64,000 nt of DNA from Mercurialis annua (taxonomy: Eukaryota; Streptophyta; Magnoliopsida; Malpighiales; Euphorbiaceae): assembly GCF_937616625.2 (NCBI RefSeq), contig NC_065572.1, positions 35,925,653 through 35,989,652 of the forward strand. Direction: 5' to 3'. This document shows positions 59,901 to 64,000 of the stretch, piece by piece. Each line of letters begins with the position of its first letter. Positions within the stretch are counted from its first letter, which is position 1. The notes below the pieces were generated by a model. That model had not been told where the DNA came from. It did no database searches and was given only the letters and a program-made list of their open reading frames with translations. Made by a program: the position numbers and the translations under genes.

Positions 59901-60524
59901 CTTCTTTATTTCGGCAAAGTTCTTTGGCATCTTGTTCTCCTCTGGGAGTAGCTCTTGTATAAATTCGATCACATCATCTACTAAAGCTACTGAGCCACTG
60001 TGACGACATTTGATGTCCAACATTTTAACAGCCGCAGATAACGGAGAGTGTTTGCTATTACCGGGGAATACAGGTTCTTCGGCCGCACGCATCATATCAT
60101 AAAAATGTTTAGCTTCGTTATTCGGTTCCTCCTCCGTGAACACTACTTCTGGACCGGCAGCATCGATAACCATTCTCTGAACGGAGCTGAAGTCGTCTCC
60201 CCCCTCATTTTCCATGTCAACGTCATACTCCGGTAGCTGTGCAACGGGACGGGGATTTAAAACATTTCCCTCCCCATGAAAAACCCACACTTGATAATCT
60301 GCCACAAACCCTTTCTGCAGAATGTGTAGTTTCACCGTTTCGACGTCTCGATAACTCGTATTTTTACATCTTGTCTTAGGGCAAGGGCATTTAATCTGGG
60401 GCCCACTCATACACGCGGGATGGCGTAAAGCGAAATTAACAAACTCTTGCACGCGCTCGGTAAAGCCTGGGTATAGCAACCCGCCCTGGAGCCGTCTATA
60501 CATCCAACTTCGGTCTGTATCCAT
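56912..60524 (-). pseudogene. TNPD-type CACTA transposase, four exons, one frameshift
   Basis: Exons: 60524-58251, 58170-57853, 57776-57677 and 57601-56912, all with GT-AG borders and compatible phases; the intact protein would have about 1,126 residues. Exon 1 starts MDTDRSWMYR, the plant transposase-associated N-terminal domain with Cys residues 46, 48 and 53. It continues through a CxxC pair (RCKICDHERW) into the Transposase_21 core: YRKMFYFPITPRLQRLY, LCTDGFQPFG (an Asp of the catalytic set, D336), a zinc-ribbon-like CPHC...CFDCHRKFLP, and NLDVMHIEKNVFDN. The DUF4218 part follows (MKSHDYHIFMQRLLPIALR) and exon 4 holds DUF4216 (LFKCEWFDPAP). An A8 run (plus-strand T8 at 58655-58662) shifts the frame; with seven bases the phases of all exons agree. 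It cuts the element ends for transposition. Confidence 0.92.
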
Positions 60525-61206
60525 TTCTGTAGCACGGATAATTAGGAGGGGTTTTCGCTCGTAAATAGCAAAGTCAATGTAATTGACTGCTTTAAAGGTA
60601 TGGACCTATCCCATTCGCAAAACTGGCGCCCCTTAACTCGGCCAAGATATATGCCTAGCAACGGAAAAAATATTCGGCAGCCCTCCTGGCGTCGTTCTCC
60701 TTCAGTGCGATATTTAGCATATGTGGTGTAACGCTAATTATATATTCCGCGAGGAATAAGCGTTACATAACATATACTATACATCCCCCCGGAGAACAAA
60801 CGCTGGAAAACAACCGAATATTTTTCTACCGCTACTAGACATATATAATTTTCATGATCGAGTTACGGGAGGACCAGTTTTGCGAACTGTACAAACTGTA
60901 CAATCCCGTGTCATTCAATCGCTTGAACACACGGGACGGGAACTCTACGGCTAGGTTTACGATTTTATTCGGTGGGAATAAAATCGAGGTCATTTTAGGT
61001 TTAAACAGCTTATAAATTAACTGATTATAAATTAAAACAAAAATTGAAATAATAACAGTACTTACTTGTTGCAGAGCAGAACCGCAAAAGATAAAAATAA
61101 TCGATGTGGAATATCGGACCGATGCAACCAACAAAAGCTAGCAAACCTATCACGCAATCAGTTTCACTATTTTGTTATTATATAATTAATAAAAACATTC
61201 ATTTTC

Positions 61207-61280
61207 TAAAAAAAATTGGACAGCACTTCCCCTAAAAATGAGCATCACCCATTTTTCAGGGAAGTCCTGCAAGCAATTTA
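61207..61280. repeat. Internal repeat of the CACTA element, copy 2
   Basis: Direct copy of 55615-55683; the identical core ends TTTTTCAGGGAAGTCCTGCAA. It lies upstream of TNPD. Confidence 0.85.
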
Positions 61281-61556
61281 CAAAACGTGCAAACCAAAAC
61301 CACAATACAATTACACTGGAATTAACATTTAATACGTTAATTACACCATTTAACTAATATCATCTAATAAATTAATGAACTGATATAATTTAAATTAAAC
61401 TAAAACAATTAACTAATTAATAATCTAATTTATCTAACAATTAATAAAAATGCTTACAATTAATACTAATTACACAATTATAAAATATTTAATAAATTAA
61501 TACAAATTAACTACATTTTAATCTAATTTAACCTAACAATTAACCTAAATACTATC

Positions 61557-61561
<5 letters not shown>

Positions 61562-61641
<80 letters not shown>
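61562..61641. repeat. (AT)n microsatellite
   Basis: About 40 uninterrupted AT units in the CACTA element. Such tracts are prone to length errors in assemblies. Confidence 0.98.
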
Positions 61642-61645
<4 letters not shown>

Positions 61646-61984
61646 TAAACTAAAATTATATTAACAATTATATTTATTCTAATTAATATAAACCCTAATT
61701 GTAATTACACTAATTAACTAACATAATTTTAAATTAATTTAACCTACATTAAACAATAATCTAATAAACTGAATTAACCTAATTAAATTATCTAAAATCT
61801 AATTAGATTAACCTAATAATCTAATTTTACAATCCACTAACCTAGTTTATAATCTAATATATAATCAAATCTAATTTAATAATTAGCTAAACTAATTTAG
61901 AATCCAGCAATTAACATATTAAATAAAGAAAAACAATTACTAACCGGAGGAGCAGCACGGGAGATTGGCTGAAAATATTTTCCC

Positions 61985-62184
61985 TCCAAAGCCCGCCAAA
62001 TTGGCGACGGATTAATGACAGATAATCCGTCGCCAATTTGGCGGGATCATTCCCGCCTTACCTCTAAGCACAATAACGACCAATTGAAATTATGTCGCAA
62101 AATCCGTCGCAAAATTACTGCTTTAGCGACGGATTTAGAGTCCGTCCCTAAAATCCGTCGCTAAAACAGTGTTTTCTAGTAGTG
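61985..62184. repeat. Right subterminal repeats and terminal inverted repeat of the CACTA element
   Basis: GCGACGGATT and AATCCGTCGC words in both orientations from about 61994 to 62165, then GTTTTCTAGTAGTG, the complement of the left terminus. Shorter than the left array and with fewer perfect palindromes. Confidence 0.92.
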
Positions 62185-62187
62185 AAT
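62185..62187. other. Target-site duplication AAT, right copy
   Basis: AAT after the CACTA terminus, matching 54408-54410. Confidence 0.85.
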
Positions 62188-62878
62188 ATTACCTCAAATC
62201 CAAACACCTCATCCAAAATTTTCCGATGTAAAAGCACTAAACAATCCATCTCGAAGGTACTCTAACTTTAAGCTTCCCATGTCAAAAGTCTTTGAGGATC
62301 TTAAAAAGAGGAATCTCATTAAACCCTTAGACCTGAAACCTTTACCACCCAAAGTGTCACCAAGTTTCAATCCAAACTTGAAATGTTTGTACCGCCAACA
62401 AATCGGACATGACACAAACACCTATTACAAGCTTCGAGACGCCTTACAGGATCTCATCGATTCTGGCAAGATTCCTAACCCCAATGACCCAAACAGACCT
62501 TCAACTAGACACAATCCTTTGCCCAACCACCAAAATAACAATAATGGAAATCATCAGGCTGTGCCGGGCATTTATATGCTCTCAACTGATGTCACGAATG
62601 AGAAGACCATCTTAAGCTCCATTAGAGTCACACCATATAAACCCCTTCCGATGTCCGTAATTGGTCGGGATGAAGCATATGAGGCTTTTAAAAGGAGGTG
62701 GTGCTCTCCAAACAAGGACCAACATGGAAAATAGCCATCTTTTCAAATTATGAAAGATGATCAAAATCTAGTTGTTAACATGGTTAGAGGAACACCTGAT
62801 TCTGGATATCTTGTACCTTCTGATTTTTGGGAAACGTTAGAAAATGAGTGTGAAAATATATCACCATAATTTGAATGT
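62186..62878 (+). pseudogene. Gag, C-terminal part (nucleocapsid-like), broken
   Basis: Continues the Ogre-like gag after the CACTA element in one frame: LPMSKVFEDLKKRN, then LPPKVSPSFNPNLKC, YRQQIGHDTNTYYKLRDALQ and DLIDSGKIPNPN, the usual end of gag in Ogre-type elements, where C, H and C/Y residues form a modified zinc knuckle (the last Cys appears as Tyr). In-frame stops are TAG at 62732-62734 (after KDQHGK) and a TAA at about 62867, with recognisable sequence between them (NMVRGTPDSGYLVPSDFW). Confidence 0.85.
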
Positions 62879-63787
62879 TTGGAACAAATTGAAGATTTAT
62901 GGACTGAAACTGTGAAACCAATCACTCGTAGTGGCCGCTTCTATAACGAAGAAAAAGGCGAAGAAAAAGAGCTTGCGGGAGATACAACAAAAGAGTCTGA
63001 GGAAGATTCAGTGTTGAGACAACTAAGACACACTAAAGCAAATGCTACTGTATGGGATTTGTTGGTCGCGTCTAAGACTCAAAGAGATGCAATGTTCGAA
63101 GCACTTGCAAGTATGAAGATAGATGTCAACTCTACTCTGCAAGACATGGTCCACTTAGTAAAAGAAAGCAAAGATGTAACCTTTTCTGATAAAGACCTTG
63201 CATCTGAAGGTAGAAATCACACTCGAGCTTTGCACATTCAAGTGGAAACAAAAGGGAGAATCGTTCCTAGAGTCATGGTGGATGATAGTTCAGCATTAAA
63301 TGTATGTCCATTGAAAGTACTACCAAAGTTGGGAATGACCAAAGATGACTTATAGAAAACGGAGTTAATCATAAGGGGATATGATGAGTCTAGGAGACAA
63401 GTAGAAAGAACCTTCAAGACAGTCATTAAAGTAAGACCCATTGAATCTGTAGTGGCGTTTATGGTGGTGGATATACCAATCAGCTACGCATTATTGCTTT
63501 GGCGACCATGGTTTCATGCTCTGGGAGGGATTCCTTCCACCCTTCATCAGAAAATTAAATTTCCATTTAATGATGAAGTTATTACCATCTCGGCTGAGGA
63601 AGATACAGTATGCTCGAAAGTGGATTTAGGAGCAGAAATCCCTCCAATCACTGGTTTTAATTTGGTTGGTTGGATATATGAAGACTATATGGACCCACAA
63701 GTTGCCATGATGATGAAGAATATGAAATTCTTCCCTGGCCTTGGATTAGGAAAGAATCAGCAAGGCATTCCCACAATTCCTGATTTT
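62879..63787 (+). pseudogene. Aspartic protease and G-patch segment of the Ogre-like element, broken
   Basis: The same frame continues with VKPITRSGRFYN, a linker typical of the gag-protease border. The protease active site is at 63275-63313, reading VDDSSALNVCPLKVLPKLG. Ogre-type proteases usually have DNGS there, so the Gly next to the catalytic Asp appears lost. A TAG at 63353-63355 interrupts after TKDDL; the frame then continues (MVVDIPISYALLLWRPW, the second half of the protease). Near 63700-63765 a G-patch motif follows (MKFFPGLGLGKNQQG), an RNA-binding-type glycine motif known from some plant gypsy elements. It ends with TGA at 63788. Confidence 0.85.
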
Positions 63788-64000
63788 TGAGGACAAAACA
63801 CTAAGGATGAACTCGGTTATGACCAAAGAAATGCTCACAAAAGTGCGATGCAAACTGAGAAAGGCATATTCGTGAAAGAAGGAACTGGAAAAAATTATGC
63901 AAACATGATACCGCGAAAGGAGTGTCCCGGATGGGAAATCTTCAACGATGCGGTCAAGGATGTTTGCACCAAGAAAAAGTGGAATATTAACAAGATGTTA
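63788..64000 (+). pseudogene. Start of pol, linker before reverse transcriptase (cut by window end)
   Basis: After the TGA at 63788 the same frame stays open to the window end (GQNTKDELGYDQRNAHKSAM ... KECPGWEIFNDAV). No RT motif is reached. It is the expected spacer upstream of RT, which should lie beyond 64000. Confidence 0.65.

Larger units (their letters stand above)
60525..61984. other. Region upstream of TNPD, non-coding
   Basis: About 1.46 kb between the transposase start and the right subterminal repeats. It should contain the TNPD promoter (reading leftward). Visible features are an inverted-repeat-like GC-containing part near 60720-60800 (ATTCCGCGAGGAATAAGCG), the second copy of the internal repeat (61207-61280), a long (AT)n tract and very AT-rich sequence. 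No reading frame with support. Confidence 0.75.
54411..62184 (-). mobile_element. CACTA (En/Spm) DNA transposon
   Basis: A 7,774-bp element with terminal inverted repeats CACTACTAGAAAACA...GTTTTCTAGTAGTG, a 3-bp AAT duplication and subterminal arrays of GCGACGGA words at both ends. It carries two minus-strand genes: a TNPD-type transposase (56912-60524) and a Ptta/En/Spm-family gene (55063-56714). It sits in the gag of the Ogre-like element. Both genes have one disabling change each, so this copy looks non-autonomous although its ends are intact and it might still be moved by a relative's transposase. Confidence 0.95.
46486..64000 (+). mobile_element. Second Tat/Ogre-like Ty3/gypsy element, partial at window end
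   Basis: Plus orientation. A long non-satellite, LTR-like stretch ends ...GGTCATCACA at 52899, is followed by the tRNA-Arg-type primer site (52901-52917), a leader, then gag, protease and a G-patch segment up to the window end; RT and the right LTR lie outside. Gag and protease sequences (LNVCPLKVLPKLG; FNPNLKC with an HD pattern) resemble Ogre-type elements. It has been hit twice: a solo LTR (46917-49829) in its LTR and a CACTA transposon (54411-62184) in its gag. The coding region has several stops and frame changes. The left border is uncertain because the matching LTR is not visible and no clean TG terminus was found near 46486. Confidence 0.8.

Noticed and set aside
61562..61641. (AT)n tract as a functional origin or matrix-attachment site
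   Set aside because: A simple microsatellite inside a transposon; nothing in the sequence supports a function.

Overview
This is nuclear DNA from a flowering plant, most likely a eudicot, from a repeat-dense heterochromatic or pericentromeric-like region. The evidence is plant-type Ty3/gypsy elements with tRNA-Arg-type primer sites, a CACTA (En/Spm) transposon with spliced genes, a plant mobile domain gene, and about 31.6 kb of one 60-bp satellite. I found no ordinary host gene, rRNA, tRNA or CRISPR array. The species cannot be named from this sequence.

Layout. (1) 1-2721, 14521-34313 and 37387-46485 are one satellite with a 60-bp period. Each monomer carries the palindrome AAACGTTT twice, 30 bp apart. 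The array changes orientation several times, often exactly at that palindrome, and contains higher-order duplications. One is a unit of about 5.6 kb (about 8.7 kb with an inserted LTR) starting near 31.5 kb and again near 40.0 kb. (2) 2722-14520 is a complete Tat-lineage Ty3/gypsy element in minus orientation, with 476-bp LTRs and a GAAAC target duplication. On the minus strand it carries gag, protease, reverse transcriptase with two RNase H domains, and integrase. On the opposite strand, between pol and the 3' LTR, it carries an intron-containing plant mobile domain gene. All coding parts have lesions although the LTRs are about 98.5% identical. (3) 34314-37386 (minus) and 46917-49829 (plus) are solo LTRs of one roughly 3-kb LTR family; they still have 5-bp target duplications. 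(4) From about 46486 to the window end there is a second, larger Tat/Ogre-like element in plus orientation. Its very long LTR (interrupted by the second solo LTR) ends at 52899, followed by the primer site, a broken gag, protease and a G-patch segment; RT lies outside the window. (5) 54411-62184 is a CACTA transposon inserted in that gag with an AAT target duplication. It holds a four-exon TNPD-type transposase and a five-exon Ptta/En/Spm-type second gene, both on the minus strand and both broken once.

How it fits together. Nothing here forms a host pathway. The window is a nested stack: the satellite spread and duplicated, retroelements landed in it, two recombined to solo LTRs, and a CACTA element landed in one retroelement. 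The least ordinary parts are the inversion hinges at the satellite palindrome, the duplicated hinge with a non-satellite spacer, and the spliced antisense plant mobile domain gene inside the retrotransposon.
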